In this document: positions 9,776-18,628 of the stretch, piece after piece | How the letters are laid out: every line of letters starts with the position of its first letter | Numbering within the stretch: the stretch's first letter is position 1 | DNA from: Brenneria salicis ATCC 15712 = DSM 30166 | GTDB taxonomy: Bacteria; Pseudomonadota; Gammaproteobacteria; Enterobacterales; Enterobacteriaceae | Length of the DNA: 64,000 nt | Assembly: GCF_003315515.1 (NCBI RefSeq) | Contig: NZ_QNRY01000001.1 | Span: forward strand, 62,001-126,000 | Direction of reading: 5' to 3' | Notes under the pieces: generated by a model | The model's database searches: none | Told to the model about the DNA's origin: nothing | The model's input: only the letters and a program-made list of their open reading frames with translations | Translations under genes and position numbers: made by a program

Positions 9776-10543
9776 ATGAAATTGAATTATCGCCGGCATT
9801 ATGTGCATCAGCCACAGGGCAAGCTACCGGTCATCCTTATTCACGGTCTGTTTGGCAACCTGGATAATCTTGGTGTATTAGGCCGGGATCTGCAAAATCA
9901 ACACGACATTCTACAAATTGATTTACGCAATCATGGTTTGTCCCCCCGCTCACCGCAGATGACCTATCCGGCTATGGCGCAGGATGTTCTGACGGTAATG
10001 GACGAATTAAGCATTGATCGCGCTATCATCATTGGTCACTCGATGGGCGGAAAAGTCGCCATGTCGCTTACCGCGCTGATCCCAGCGCGCCTGGAAAAGC
10101 TGGTGGCTATTGATATCGCGCCGGTGGATTACAAGATCCGTCGACATGACACTATTTTCACCGCGCTCACGGCAGTCACTGAGGCTGGCGTTAGCGCGCG
10201 TTCGGATGCTGCCGGGGTGATGCGGCGTTTTATTAAAGAAGAAGGCGTGATTCAGTTTCTGCTGAAATCATTCCACCAAGGCGAATGGCGCTTTAATGCA
10301 CCGGTATTGTGGGAACAGTACGAAAATATCGTCGGTTGGCAGGTTGTTCCGCCTTGGCAAGGACCGATCCTGTTTATTCGCGGTGAAAAATCGCCCTATC
10401 TGGATGACATTCATCGTGACGCCTTGCTAAGCCAATTTCCCGCCGCCCGCGCCTATGTGATCAGCGGCGCCGGCCACTGGGTACATTCTGAAAAACCGGA
10501 AGCGGTTTTACGTGCCATTCATCGTTTTCTAGATGCGGGTTAG
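9776..10543 (+). CDS. ybfF: Alpha/beta-hydrolase esterase YbfF
   Basis: 255 residues from the ATG at 9776, like E. coli YbfF (254), a cytosolic esterase active in vitro on short acyl and acyl-CoA esters. The oxyanion region HGLFGNLDN, the nucleophile elbow GHSMGG (Ser nucleophile) and the final His in GAGHWVHSEKPE complete an alpha/beta-hydrolase triad. Another ATG at 9764 is in frame; neither has a good Shine-Dalgarno, and the choice rests on the K-12 start (MKLN). It is divergent from seqA and followed by ybfE, as in K-12. Confidence 0.93.
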   Translation: MKLNYRRHYVHQPQGKLPVILIHGLFGNLDNLGVLGRDLQNQHDILQIDLRNHGLSPRSPQMTYPAMAQDVLTVMDELSIDRAIIIGHSMGGKVAMSLTALIPARLEKLVAIDIAPVDYKIRRHDTIFTALTAVTEAGVSARSDAAGVMRRFIKEEGVIQFLLKSFHQGEWRFNAPVLWEQYENIVGWQVVPPWQGPILFIRGEKSPYLDDIHRDALLSQFPAARAYVISGAGHWVHSEKPEAVLRAIHRFLDAG

Positions 10544-10808
10544 TCAGCCAGGCCTTCCCATGCGGGATTCAACGCAAACGGTCACAGTTAACCATTGTCG
10601 CCGTCAGTGCGGCTGGGGTATGATGGCGCCCGCAGTGGAGGGACGGCTGATTCACAGCCACAAGCATTGTAACCACATCATCAAAATGCATGCCTCATAT
10701 ACCCCCCGGATTTCATGCAACAAGCAGATCAGATACAGGTTGTATGAAAGAGAAAGGAGGCAAGATTGTGTGCATTTTGGTCCGAATACCTTGCAGCATC
10801 ATTACCTT

Positions 10809-11090
10809 ATGGCAAAAGAACAAACGGATCGCACCACGCTTGATCTATTCGCAGATGAGCGTCGCCCAGGCCGCCCGAAGACCAATCCGCTTTCACGTGA
10901 TGAACAGCTAAGAATCAATAAGCGCAACCAACTGCGACGCGATAAAGTACGCGGATTGCGCCGTATTGAATTAAAAATCAACAACGAAGCGGTGGAGATA
11001 CTGAATAGTCTGGCAGAGCAACGGAATATCAGCCGTAGCGAACTGATTGAGCAAATACTATTAGCTCAATTGGCTGAAAAAACAGCCTGA
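10809..11090 (+). CDS. ybfE: Ribbon-helix-helix-like protein YbfE
   Basis: 93 residues, against 97 in E. coli YbfE, which belongs to the LexA regulon there. The N-terminal two thirds are nearly identical (TTLDLFADERRPGRPKTNPL). The C-terminal segment, with VEILNSLAEQRNISRSELIEQ, looks like a ribbon-helix-helix DNA-binding module; the target is unknown. The start MAKEQT at 10809 follows the family, but no ribosome site precedes it. An in-frame GTG at 10770 has a perfect AGGAGG at 10755-10760, nine bases upstream, and would add 13 residues. I saw no consensus LexA box upstream. Confidence 0.85.
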   Translation: MAKEQTDRTTLDLFADERRPGRPKTNPLSRDEQLRINKRNQLRRDKVRGLRRIELKINNEAVEILNSLAEQRNISRSELIEQILLAQLAEKTA

Positions 11091-11146
11091 AATAGCGATT
11101 TTCGGGAGTTTGGTGCGGTGTCATCCCTGACACCGAAAAACCACAC

Positions 11147-12817
11147 TCAGAATTTTTCCCAATTATCCTTACTGGACGGCAGTGCTTTTCTGGCAGACGT
11201 AGCGGCTACCGCTTTCGGCGCCTGCGCTGATTTTGCCACAGTTAGCGATTGTGAATGCCGCTCGGACAGTTGAAATAGCGATACCGTCTGGTTCAGCAAC
11301 GCGGCCTGCTCTTCCAGCGACAATGCGGCGGCGGAAGCCTGTTCCACCAACGAGGCGTTTTGTTGCGTTACGCTATCCATTTCCGCGATAGCCTGGCCGA
11401 CCTGCGCAATCCCTTTGCTCTGCTCTTCCGAAGCGGATGCGATTTCTCCCATGATGTCGGTCACGTTGGTTACCGCCCGCACAATCTCATGCATGGTGTC
11501 GCCGGCATCGGCAACCAGAGTCGATCCACTATCCACGCATCGAACCGACTCGGCAATCAGCCCTTCAATCTCTTTCGCCGCCTGAGCGCTGCGCTGCGCC
11601 AGACTACGAACCTCTCCGGCAACCACGGCAAAACCACGCCCTTGCTCACCGGCTCGTGCGGCTTCCACCGCGGCGTTAAGCGCAAGGATATTCGTCTGGA
11701 AGGCAATGCCGTTAATTACGGTAGTGATCTCGGCGATCTTGCGTGAACTACCGGAAATTTCCGACATGGTTTTCACTACGTTTTCAACGATATCTCCGCC
11801 TTTCCTGGCGGTGGTAGACGCTTGCAACGCCAACTGGCTGGCATGACTGGCGTTTTCCGCGTTCTGCTTCACCGTCGCCGTCAATTGTTCCATGCTGGCC
11901 GCCGTTTCTTCCAATGCGGAAGCTTGCTGCTCGGTGCGTGACGACAAATCGTTATTGCCCGCCGCAATTTCTGACGCGCCTTGATAAATAGAGTCAGTGC
12001 TGCCGCGGATAGTGCTGACCGTATTTGCCAGGCTTGCTTGCATTTCGCGCAGCAACGGAAACAATTTACCCACACAGTTACGGCCAAAATCAATAATTGG
12101 CTTACCTAACTGACCGGAAGCAATGACGCTGAAATGATCACGTAGAACATCCAATGGGCGAACCAGATAGATCAACAGATAGCGGTCCGTCAAGAACAAC
12201 ATCACCAGACCGATAATCAAACCAGCCAGCAAAATGTTTTGACCGATCGAGGTAATTTGTTCAAACCTCACCCCCGCTGCGGCAAACTTTTCTGAAGCGG
12301 CTTTATTAAACGCGGATAAAGATACGCCAAACTGACGACTTAACGGCGGGACCACACTTTTGGCGTGCTCCTGATAATCGTCCAAAGCATTGGCGACAGC
12401 CTTTTGATAAAGCGGCTCTACGCCCTCTGCAATCAAAATATTCCAGTCACGTCTGACCGCCTGCACCAACGCGTGATCCAGACCGGCATGGTCGATGGTA
12501 TTGAAGGTGGCTAAATCAGCTTTTAAGCTATTCAGCGCGCTCAAAGCGGATGTTTGTTCCTTATCCGCCGAAGCGCTATCGCCGCTGCGACGATAATCAA
12601 CCGCCCGCGACAAACGTGTGACCATACGAAAATATTGATCGTTACCCTGATTCACAAAATTCATGTTCTGCACCAGCAGGCTGCTGGTCTTGGATGTCGT
12701 CGTCATCTCTTTAAAAGAGAACATGGTATAGATTGAGACACCGCCCCATAACACACAAAAAGTGCCTAATACCCACAGCATGGCCGTTCTAATGGCGATG
12801 TTCTTTAATAATTTCAT
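11147..12817 (-). CDS. Methyl-accepting chemotaxis protein
   Basis: 556 residues with the layout of a membrane chemoreceptor: TM1 at about 12-32, a periplasmic domain at about 33-188 of the Tar/Tsr four-helix type, TM2 at about 189-212, a HAMP linker, then the signalling domain. The hairpin tip [19 protein letters not shown] is essentially invariant and contacts CheA and CheW. Methylation-region helices flank it. The extreme C-terminus NWEKF resembles the NWETF pentapeptide that tethers CheR and CheB. The ligand cannot be read from the sequence. In K-12 ybfE and fldA are neighbours; here this gene stands between them in the opposite direction. There is no other chemotaxis gene nearby, so it works with a CheA/CheW set encoded elsewhere. 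Confidence 0.95.
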   Translation of the reverse strand: MKLLKNIAIRTAMLWVLGTFCVLWGGVSIYTMFSFKEMTTTSKTSSLLVQNMNFVNQGNDQYFRMVTRLSRAVDYRRSGDSASADKEQTSALSALNSLKADLATFNTIDHAGLDHALVQAVRRDWNILIAEGVEPLYQKAVANALDDYQEHAKSVVPPLSRQFGVSLSAFNKAASEKFAAAGVRFEQITSIGQNILLAGLIIGLVMLFLTDRYLLIYLVRPLDVLRDHFSVIASGQLGKPIIDFGRNCVGKLFPLLREMQASLANTVSTIRGSTDSIYQGASEIAAGNNDLSSRTEQQASALEETAASMEQLTATVKQNAENASHASQLALQASTTARKGGDIVENVVKTMSEISGSSRKIAEITTVINGIAFQTNILALNAAVEAARAGEQGRGFAVVAGEVRSLAQRSAQAAKEIEGLIAESVRCVDSGSTLVADAGDTMHEIVRAVTNVTDIMGEIASASEEQSKGIAQVGQAIAEMDSVTQQNASLVEQASAAALSLEEQAALLNQTVSLFQLSERHSQSLTVAKSAQAPKAVAATSARKALPSSKDNWEKF

Positions 12818-13602
12818 AGCTCACTCCAGACCTAGGCAGAAAATAATAAGAATGGTTTTTGATCGTTAATCAAAAGACAGTATGCATTCCATGAATATGC
12901 ATCTCTCTTCTGTGTTCCGTTTCATTGTGTTGACAATAAAAGGCTCACGCTGACTAATCGACAAAACTCAGAAAATATTTAGAGTCGAATATCTCTTCCC
13001 TCAATCTATTTTCGAATTCGTGAATTAGGTCATATAGCAGAACATTAAACTATTTAAATATCAATGAACTGGAGAATGGCGTCGACATTTACACAAACCT
13101 TACTTAAGATGCGGAAATTTCCCTTTATCGGCCTGGCGGGATTTGGCAGGACGAGGTATAAAGCGCCGAATGAACACTTTCAATTTCATACTAAAAAAGA
13201 CTGAGGTGATAATTTAGACCCACAATCAGTTAGTCTGAAACATATAAAATTAAAATGGCATTTCATTATGACTTAAGTACAAAATAAAAAATATAACGCC
13301 ATGTTTTTCATGTATACCATGCTAATTTTTTTTGCTGACTAATACGCCGATAAAAAGAATTAGTGAATTTTAGACACTGAACTCTGATATATCGATGCTA
13401 CTTATCTACCCGTCCCCTCTGCCACTATCGCCTTGAATATAGTGGGATTCGGCGATAACACGCCGAAGCGGAAAAAATCCCGCCCAATTTACTTCTCCTT
13501 ACCGATACGAGTTTCTCATGCTGTTTGTGTCTGCTATCATGAGGCGATTAAGTGGGTGAAATATCGCACCATACCATTAAGAATCAAGAGGTTATTTAAT
13601 TC
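12818..13602. other. Long AT-rich intergenic region between the chemoreceptor gene and fldA
   Basis: 785 bp with lower GC than its neighbours and no convincing gene. It contains the divergent promoters. Near the chemoreceptor end are two inverted repeats: TTTTGAT-N5-ATCAAAA at 12857-12875 and two ATGCAT palindromes at 12882-12887 and 12897-12902. A 29-codon minus-strand frame (13100-13189, basic product) has no ribosome site and is not called. Near fldA, 13442-13483 can fold into a nested two-stem structure. Confidence 0.5.
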
Positions 13603-14130
13603 ATGGCACTGATAGGCATTTTCTTTGGCAGTGATACTGGCAATACTGAGAACATTGCCAAGACGATCCAACAGCAACTGGGCGCCGACGTTGCTGAAGT
13701 TCATGACATCGCCAAAAGCAGTAAAGAAGATCTTGAAGCTTTCGATATTCTGCTGTTGGGCATTCCGACCTGGTATTATGGCGAGGCCCAATGTGACTGG
13801 GACGACTTTTTCCCAACACTGGAAGAGATCGATTTCAACGGCAAACTGGTTGCCTTGTTTGGCTGTGGCGATCAGGAAGATTATGCGGAATATTTCTGTG
13901 ATGCTATGGGCACCATCCGTGACATCATCGAGCCACGCGGCGCGACCATCGTCGGTCACTGGCCGACAGAAGGCTATTACTTCGAAGCCTCCAAAGGGCT
14001 GGCTGATGACAGCCATTTCATCGGTCTGCCCATTGACGAAGATCGTCAACCTGAACTGACCAGCGAGCGCGTAACCGCCTGGGTGAAACAGATCAGCGAA
14101 GAACTGAGCCTGAAGGACTTGGTTGGTTAA
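13603..14130 (+). CDS. fldA: Flavodoxin 1
   Basis: 175 residues, against 176 in E. coli FldA. This small FMN protein carries low-potential electrons to biotin synthase, IspG/IspH, pyruvate-formate-lyase activase, ribonucleotide reductase and methionine synthase. The FMN phosphate loop FGSDTGNTENIAK is at residues 8-20, and the IPTWYYGEAQCDWDDF loop with its flavin-stacking aromatics follows. A weak AAGAGG ribosome site lies about 15 bases before the ATG. In K-12 fldA is partly co-transcribed with fur; here fur follows after 324 bp. Confidence 0.97.
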   Translation: MALIGIFFGSDTGNTENIAKTIQQQLGADVAEVHDIAKSSKEDLEAFDILLLGIPTWYYGEAQCDWDDFFPTLEEIDFNGKLVALFGCGDQEDYAEYFCDAMGTIRDIIEPRGATIVGHWPTEGYYFEASKGLADDSHFIGLPIDEDRQPELTSERVTAWVKQISEELSLKDLVG

Positions 14131-14140
14131 GGTTATTCTT

Positions 14141-14166
14141 TGGCCCTGATGACATGATCAGGGCCA
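14141..14166 (+). terminator. Strong hairpin after fldA
   Basis: A perfect 10-bp inverted repeat (TGGCCCTGAT / ATCAGGGCCA) with a 6-nt loop lies 10 bp after the fldA stop. No T-run follows, so it may reduce read-through to fur or stabilise the mRNA end rather than act as a classical terminator. Confidence 0.5.
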
Positions 14167-14454
14167 GATCAATAGGAAAAACCTTTCTTTATAATTGATA
14201 CATTTTTTTAACTTCCCTTCATAAACCTGTACAATAATCCTATCGGTTTTGTACGTGCATTGAGTTTCCCCATTTACCAACAACAGATTGCGTCGTATAC
14301 CTGTAGTCATTGTGGGAACACTTTTGTTAACATTCCCTTGTTTTCATTTTGAATGCACGGTTCTATAATTGAGACGCTATTACATTTTTGAGCCGACCGA
14401 TGTTATAGGCTAGATAGCCTCCATTGAATAAGTAAGCAACAGGACTAAATCCGC
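14167..14454 (+). promoter_or_regulatory. fur upstream region
   Basis: 288 bp without a credible gene of normal size. It should contain the fur promoter(s). I looked for the translated leader uof known upstream of fur in E. coli and did not find a convincing equivalent (only a 12-codon frame at about 14352-14390). No clear 19-bp Fur box was seen by eye. The segment CTGTACAATAATCC (14228-14241) contains a TACAAT hexamer that could be a -10 element. Confidence 0.35.
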
Positions 14455-14904
14455 ATGACTGACAACAACACCGCATTAAAGAAGGCCGGCCTGAAAGTCA
14501 CTCTTCCAAGACTGAAGATCCTGGAAGTATTGCAGGCCCCGGAGTGCCATCACGTCAGTGCGGAAGATTTATATAAAAAACTGATTGATATGGGTGAAGA
14601 GATTGGTCTGGCGACCGTCTATCGCGTGCTCAATCAGTTTGATGATGCTGGCATCGTAACTCGCCATAATTTTGAAGGTGGTAAATCAGTTTTTGAACTG
14701 ACTCAGCAACATCATCATGACCATCTGATTTGCCTGGATTGTGGCAAAGTCATTGAATTTCGGGATGAATATATTGAAGCGCGCCAGCGTGAGATCGCCG
14801 AAAGACATAATATCAAACTGACAAACCACAGTTTGTATCTGTATGGTCAGTGTAGTGAAGGGGATTGCCGTGAAGACGAAACCCTACACGACGCAAAAAG
14901 ATAA
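14455..14904 (+). CDS. fur: Ferric uptake regulator Fur
   Basis: 149 residues, the usual size. Fur binds Fe(II) and represses iron-acquisition genes; it also affects oxidative stress genes such as fldA upstream. The N-terminal winged helix covers about residues 1-80 (ATVYRVLNQFDDAGI is the recognition region). The metal-binding dimerisation domain shows the His cluster QHHHDHLIC and the structural zinc Cys pair at 93 and 96 (CLDC), with further Cys in QCSEGDC. It is followed by a strong bidirectional terminator against glnS. Confidence 0.98.
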   Translation: MTDNNTALKKAGLKVTLPRLKILEVLQAPECHHVSAEDLYKKLIDMGEEIGLATVYRVLNQFDDAGIVTRHNFEGGKSVFELTQQHHHDHLICLDCGKVIEFRDEYIEARQREIAERHNIKLTNHSLYLYGQCSEGDCREDETLHDAKR

Positions 14905-14920
14905 ATCGACCGCTTAAAAA

Positions 14921-14950
14921 ATAAAACCGCCGCGGCGGTTTTATTTTTCT
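14921..14950. terminator. Bidirectional terminator between fur and glnS
   Basis: An 11-bp GC-rich palindrome (ATAAAACCGCC / GGCGGTTTTAT) is followed by TTTTTCTT on the plus strand and preceded by an A-rich run that gives a U-rich tail on the minus strand. It lies 16 bp after fur and 12 bp after the convergent glnS stop. Confidence 0.85.
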
Positions 14951-14962
14951 TCAGCAAAAAGC

Positions 14963-16621
14963 TTAGCCTACCCAGGTATCACGCAAGCCGACCGTGCGAT
15001 TAAACACCAGATGCGCCTGACTTGAATAAACCCGATCGGCACAGAAATAGCCTTCCCGTTCAAACTGATAGGCCTTTTCTACTTCAGCCTGCGCCAGACT
15101 GCTTTCGACAAATCCGAGAACAACCTTTAGTGAATCGGGGTTAATGGTGGACAGAAAATCATCCGCCGCCGCCGGATTCGCTACGCTGAACAAACGATCG
15201 TACAGGCGGAATTCCGCGGGCAGCGCATGCACCACTGACACCCAGTGAATAACGCCTTTCACTTTGCGTCCGTCAGCCGGATCTTTACTCAGCGTATCGG
15301 GATCATAGCTGCAATAAATAGCGGTGATTGTCCCCTGCTCATCTTTTTCTATCCGGTTGGCCCTGACCACGTAAGCATTACGTAGACGAACTTCCTTGCC
15401 CAGCACCAGACGTTTGTATTGCTTATTGGCTTCTTCACGGAAGTCGGCGCGATCAATATAAATCTCGCGGCTGAACGCCACCTGACGCGTGCCCATCTCC
15501 GGCTTATTCGGATGATTTGGCATCGTCACCCACTCTTCATGGTCTGAAGACAGGTCTTCAATGATCAGCTTCACCGGATCCAGCACGGCCATGGCGCGCG
15601 GCGCATTTTCGTTCAGATCGTCGCGAATACAGGATTCCAGCGCCGCCATTTCGACATTGTTGTCCTGTTTGGTGACGCCGATACGTACACAGAACTCACG
15701 GATAGAGGCCGCACTATAACCACGACGACGCAAACCGGAAATGGTCGGCATACGCGGGTCGTCCCAGCCCTCGACAATCTTTTCCTCGACCAACAGGTTC
15801 AGCTTACGCTTGGACATGATGGCGTATTCAAGATTCAGACGTGAAAACTCATACTGACGCGGATGGCAAGGGATCGTAATGTTGTCCAGCACCCAATCAT
15901 ACAAACGCCGATTATCCTGAAATTCCAGCGTACACAGAGAATGCGTCACGCCTTCCAGCGCATCGGAAATGCAGTGAGTAAAATCATACATCGGATAGAT
16001 GCACCACTTGTTGCCGGTCTGATGATGTTCGGCAAACTTAATACGATAGAGAACCGGATCGCGCATCACGATAAACGACGATGCCATATCAATCTTGGCG
16101 CGCAGACAGGCGGTGCCTTCGGCAAAACCACCGTTACGCATTTTTTCAAACAACGCGAGGTTTTCCTGTACGCTGCGGTTACGATAAGGGCTTTCCTTCC
16201 CCGGCGACGTCAGCGTACCGCGGTATTCCCGGATCTGTTCTGGCGTCAGTTCATCCACATAAGCCAGTCCTTTAGTAATCAACTCCACCGCATACTGGTG
16301 CAGTTGATCGAAATAATCGGAAGAATAGCGAACATCGCCGCTCCATGAGAAACCCAACCACTTCACGTCACGTTTGATTGACTCAACGTATTCAATATCT
16401 TCTTTAACCGGGTTGGTATCGTCAAAACGCAGGTTGCACTGCCCCTGATAATCGCGGGCAATACCAAAGTTCAGGCAGATAGCCTTCGCGTGACCGATAT
16501 GCAGATAGCCGTTAGGCTCCGGCGGAAAACGCGTCTGGATATGGTCATGCTTACCGGATGCCAAATCTTCATCAATAATCTGACGAATAAAGTTAGTTGG
16601 GCGGGCTTCGGCCTCACTCAT
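14963..16621 (-). CDS. glnS: Glutaminyl-tRNA synthetase
   Basis: 552 residues, against 554 in E. coli. This class I enzyme charges tRNA-Gln with glutamine; three tRNA-Gln genes lie 8 to 9 kb away. The HIGH signature is at residues 41-44 ([10 protein letters not shown]) and the KMSKS equivalent is MSKRK near residue 270. The catalytic Rossmann half is followed by the two beta-barrel anticodon-binding domains. The initiator ATG at 16621 follows the usual N-terminus [12 protein letters not shown]. It is a single gene, between the fur terminator and the nagE terminator. Confidence 0.97.
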   Translation of the reverse strand: MSEAEARPTNFIRQIIDEDLASGKHDHIQTRFPPEPNGYLHIGHAKAICLNFGIARDYQGQCNLRFDDTNPVKEDIEYVESIKRDVKWLGFSWSGDVRYSSDYFDQLHQYAVELITKGLAYVDELTPEQIREYRGTLTSPGKESPYRNRSVQENLALFEKMRNGGFAEGTACLRAKIDMASSFIVMRDPVLYRIKFAEHHQTGNKWCIYPMYDFTHCISDALEGVTHSLCTLEFQDNRRLYDWVLDNITIPCHPRQYEFSRLNLEYAIMSKRKLNLLVEEKIVEGWDDPRMPTISGLRRRGYSAASIREFCVRIGVTKQDNNVEMAALESCIRDDLNENAPRAMAVLDPVKLIIEDLSSDHEEWVTMPNHPNKPEMGTRQVAFSREIYIDRADFREEANKQYKRLVLGKEVRLRNAYVVRANRIEKDEQGTITAIYCSYDPDTLSKDPADGRKVKGVIHWVSVVHALPAEFRLYDRLFSVANPAAADDFLSTINPDSLKVVLGFVESSLAQAEVEKAYQFEREGYFCADRVYSSQAHLVFNRTVGLRDTWVG

Positions 16622-16716
16622 GTTTGATTCCTCAATGCGACAACGACATATAACCGCTAATGATCCAATAAGCTACGTCGGGAAACAACCGTTAGTTTCA
16701 TTAAATTATCCATGAT

Positions 16717-16751
16717 GAAAAAAAACGGGATGAGACGCTGATCTCACCCCG
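16717..16751 (-). terminator. Intrinsic terminator of nagE
   Basis: On the minus strand a 10-bp stem (CGGGGTGAGA with one G-T pair) and a 6-nt loop are followed by a run of eight T residues. It lies 75 bp after the nagE stop and just upstream of glnS. Confidence 0.85.
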
Positions 16752-16825
16752 TAAACTTAACCTGCGTCCGTCAGCCTTTATTGCGCTGACCGATATAACG
16801 CAAACACCATTCGTATTGGCGCAGG

Positions 16826-18316
16826 CTACTGTTTGACGTTCTTTAGTGCAGCTGCAATGGATTCCGCCCGCGTCCCCACCACAATCTGCACGCTTTGCTT
16901 ATTCAGACGGATAACGCCCGCCGCGCCAAGCCGTTTTGCCTCGGCATCATCAACCAGCGCGGAATCAACGACATTCAGACGCAAACGCGTAATACAGGCA
17001 TCAATCCCCACCAGATTGTCTTTGCCGCCAAGCGCTTGCAGATAGCCGCGCGCCAATTGCTCGGTATCCTGGCTGGCGGATGTCGCCGGCATCGTACTGA
17101 CGTTATATCCATCCGCCTCGCTGCCACTGACAGAGAGCTCACGTCCCGGCGTCAGCAAATTGAAGCGGGTGATGGTAAAACGGAATACCAGATAGTAAAC
17201 GACGAAGAACACCAGCCCTTGCGGTATCAGCATATACCAGTGCGTTGCCAGCGGGTTACGCGACGACAACACCATATCCACCAGACCGGCGCTAAAACCA
17301 AAACCGGCCATCCATTGCATGCTGGCCGCAATGAACACGGAAATCCCGGTAAGCAGCGCATGCAGGAAATACAGTACGGGCGCGACAAACATAAAGGAGA
17401 ACTCAAGCGGTTCAGTGATCCCGGTGAAAAAGGAAGCAAAGGCCGCCGCCAGCATAATCCCGGCGACGTTGTTCTTATTCTCAGGGCGCGCGCAGTGATA
17501 AATCGCCAGCGCCGCCCCTGGCAGACCAAACATCATAATCGGGAAGAACCCGGCCTGATAACGTCCGGTGATCCCCGCAACCGCTTTACCCGCATCAATA
17601 GACTGCTGTCCGGCAAGGAAATTCGGTATGTCGTTAATACCGGCGACATCAAACCAGAACACCGAGTTCAGCGCATGGTGCAAACCAACAGGGATCAGCA
17701 GCCGGTTAAAGAACGCATAAATTCCAGCGCCCGCCGACCCTAATTGCTGGATATGTTCGCCAAAAGTCACCAACGCATTATAAATAGTCGGCCACACATA
17801 CATTAAAATGAAGGCAACCAGAATCATCAGGAACGATGTCAGAATGGGAATTAGACGGCGTCCACTAAAGAATGACAGCGCTTTCGGTAGTTCCACCTGA
17901 CTAAAGCGGTTATACAATTCCGCTGAAATAATCCCCACCAGAATACCGATAAACTGGTTCTCAATTTTCCCGAAAGCTGCAGGAACCTGATCGAGCGGGA
18001 TCTTTTGAATCATCGAAACCGCCGCCGGCGAGCAGAGCGTGGTCAGCACCAGATAACCGACAAACCCGGTCAACGCGGCGGCGCCATCTTTATCTTTCGA
18101 CATGCCATACGCGATACCCACGGCAAACAACACCGCCATATGTTCGATAATAGCCGCCCCTGATTTGATAAACAGGGCGGCCAACGCATTTTCGCCGCCC
18201 CAGCCCACCGGATCAATCCAGTAGCCGATGCCCATCAGAATGGCGGCAGCAGGCAGCGTCGCGACTGGCACCATCAACGCCCGCCCAACTTTTTGTAAAT
18301 AGCTAACGATACTCAC
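16826..18316 (-). CDS. nagE: PTS N-acetylglucosamine-type permease, EIICB without EIIA
   Basis: 496 residues. Residues about 5-385 form the membrane EIIC domain of the glucose/GlcNAc family, starting SIVSYLQKVGRALMVPVATL and containing the FTGITEPLEFSFMFVAPVLY signature. Residues about 420-496 are EIIB, with the phosphorylated Cys in GIDACITRLRL. E. coli NagE (648 residues) has a fused C-terminal EIIA domain that is absent here, so phosphate must come from a separate EIIA, most likely EIIAGlc (Crr). The GTG at 18316 follows GAGAGGGAAAG and starts at the usual EIIC N-terminus; an upstream in-frame GTG at 18370 would add 18 residues not expected for the family. Divergence from nagBAC supports GlcNAc as substrate. 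Confidence 0.9.
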   Translation of the reverse strand: MSIVSYLQKVGRALMVPVATLPAAAILMGIGYWIDPVGWGGENALAALFIKSGAAIIEHMAVLFAVGIAYGMSKDKDGAAALTGFVGYLVLTTLCSPAAVSMIQKIPLDQVPAAFGKIENQFIGILVGIISAELYNRFSQVELPKALSFFSGRRLIPILTSFLMILVAFILMYVWPTIYNALVTFGEHIQQLGSAGAGIYAFFNRLLIPVGLHHALNSVFWFDVAGINDIPNFLAGQQSIDAGKAVAGITGRYQAGFFPIMMFGLPGAALAIYHCARPENKNNVAGIMLAAAFASFFTGITEPLEFSFMFVAPVLYFLHALLTGISVFIAASMQWMAGFGFSAGLVDMVLSSRNPLATHWYMLIPQGLVFFVVYYLVFRFTITRFNLLTPGRELSVSGSEADGYNVSTMPATSASQDTEQLARGYLQALGGKDNLVGIDACITRLRLNVVDSALVDDAEAKRLGAAGVIRLNKQSVQIVVGTRAESIAAALKNVKQ

Positions 18317-18417
18317 CTTTCCCTCTCTTCCCCTAAGGGGCAAACAAAACTGCCGTTTAGACTTGCTCACTGCCGGGTCAAACCATAGAGCATGGCTTTG
18401 GCATCGAGTGTAAGAAA

Positions 18418-18440
18418 AATATTTCGCTACGCAAATTAAA
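18418..18440. promoter_or_regulatory. Candidate NagC operator, nagE side
   Basis: The segment AATATTTCGC-TAC-GCAAATTAAA is an imperfect palindrome of the type bound by NagC at nagE (ATTT half-sites around a GC-flanked centre). Together with the box at 18511-18533 it brackets the CRP site; the centre-to-centre spacing is about 93 bp, close to the repression-loop spacing known for the E. coli nagE-nagB region. The consensus is from memory, so the call is tentative. Confidence 0.55.
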
Positions 18441-18449
18441 CCCCGGAAT

Positions 18450-18469
18450 TATGTGATAACAATCACTAA
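18450..18469. promoter_or_regulatory. CRP-cAMP site between nagE and nagB
   Basis: TGTGA-TAACAA-TCACT at 18452-18467 matches the CRP consensus TGTGA-N6-TCACA at 9 of 10 positions. The site is placed between the divergent nagE and nagB genes, as in E. coli, where CRP activates both and shapes the NagC loop. Confidence 0.75.
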
Positions 18470-18510
18470 AAATTCGCATACAAAAAATTTATACCTGAAT
18501 AAAACGCCAA

Positions 18511-18533
18511 CTTATTTCAAGATTAAAAAAAAC
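18511..18533. promoter_or_regulatory. Candidate NagC operator, nagB side
   Basis: CTTATTTCAAGATTAAAAAA carries a TTATTTC half-site as in NagC boxes, with a weaker second half. It is called mainly from its position relative to the CRP site and the nagE-side box. Low sequence specificity makes this weaker than the other two elements. Confidence 0.4.
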
Positions 18534-18628
18534 AAGGTAGACTGATTTTAGCTCAGAACTAAACCGCGCCGCTCGCGCGATTTACGCTATAACGTGTTTA
18601 ACCTCGCAGGAAAATCAGGAGATCGTTG

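Noticed and set aside
10600-10808. LexA box upstream of ybfE
   Set aside because: No CTG-N10-CAG palindrome was found by eye, although ybfE is a LexA target in E. coli.
13100-13189. Minus-strand frame for a basic 29-residue peptide (begins MKLKVFIRRF)
   Set aside because: It has no ribosome site and no homolog I can recall; the surrounding DNA is AT-rich, so a chance frame is likely.
13537-14049. 170-residue minus-strand frame over fldA
   Set aside because: It is fully antisense to fldA, whose flavodoxin motifs are clear; no independent support.
14131-14454. Translated leader uof upstream of fur
   Set aside because: Only a 12-codon frame without a ribosome site is present; nothing similar to the E. 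coli leader was found.
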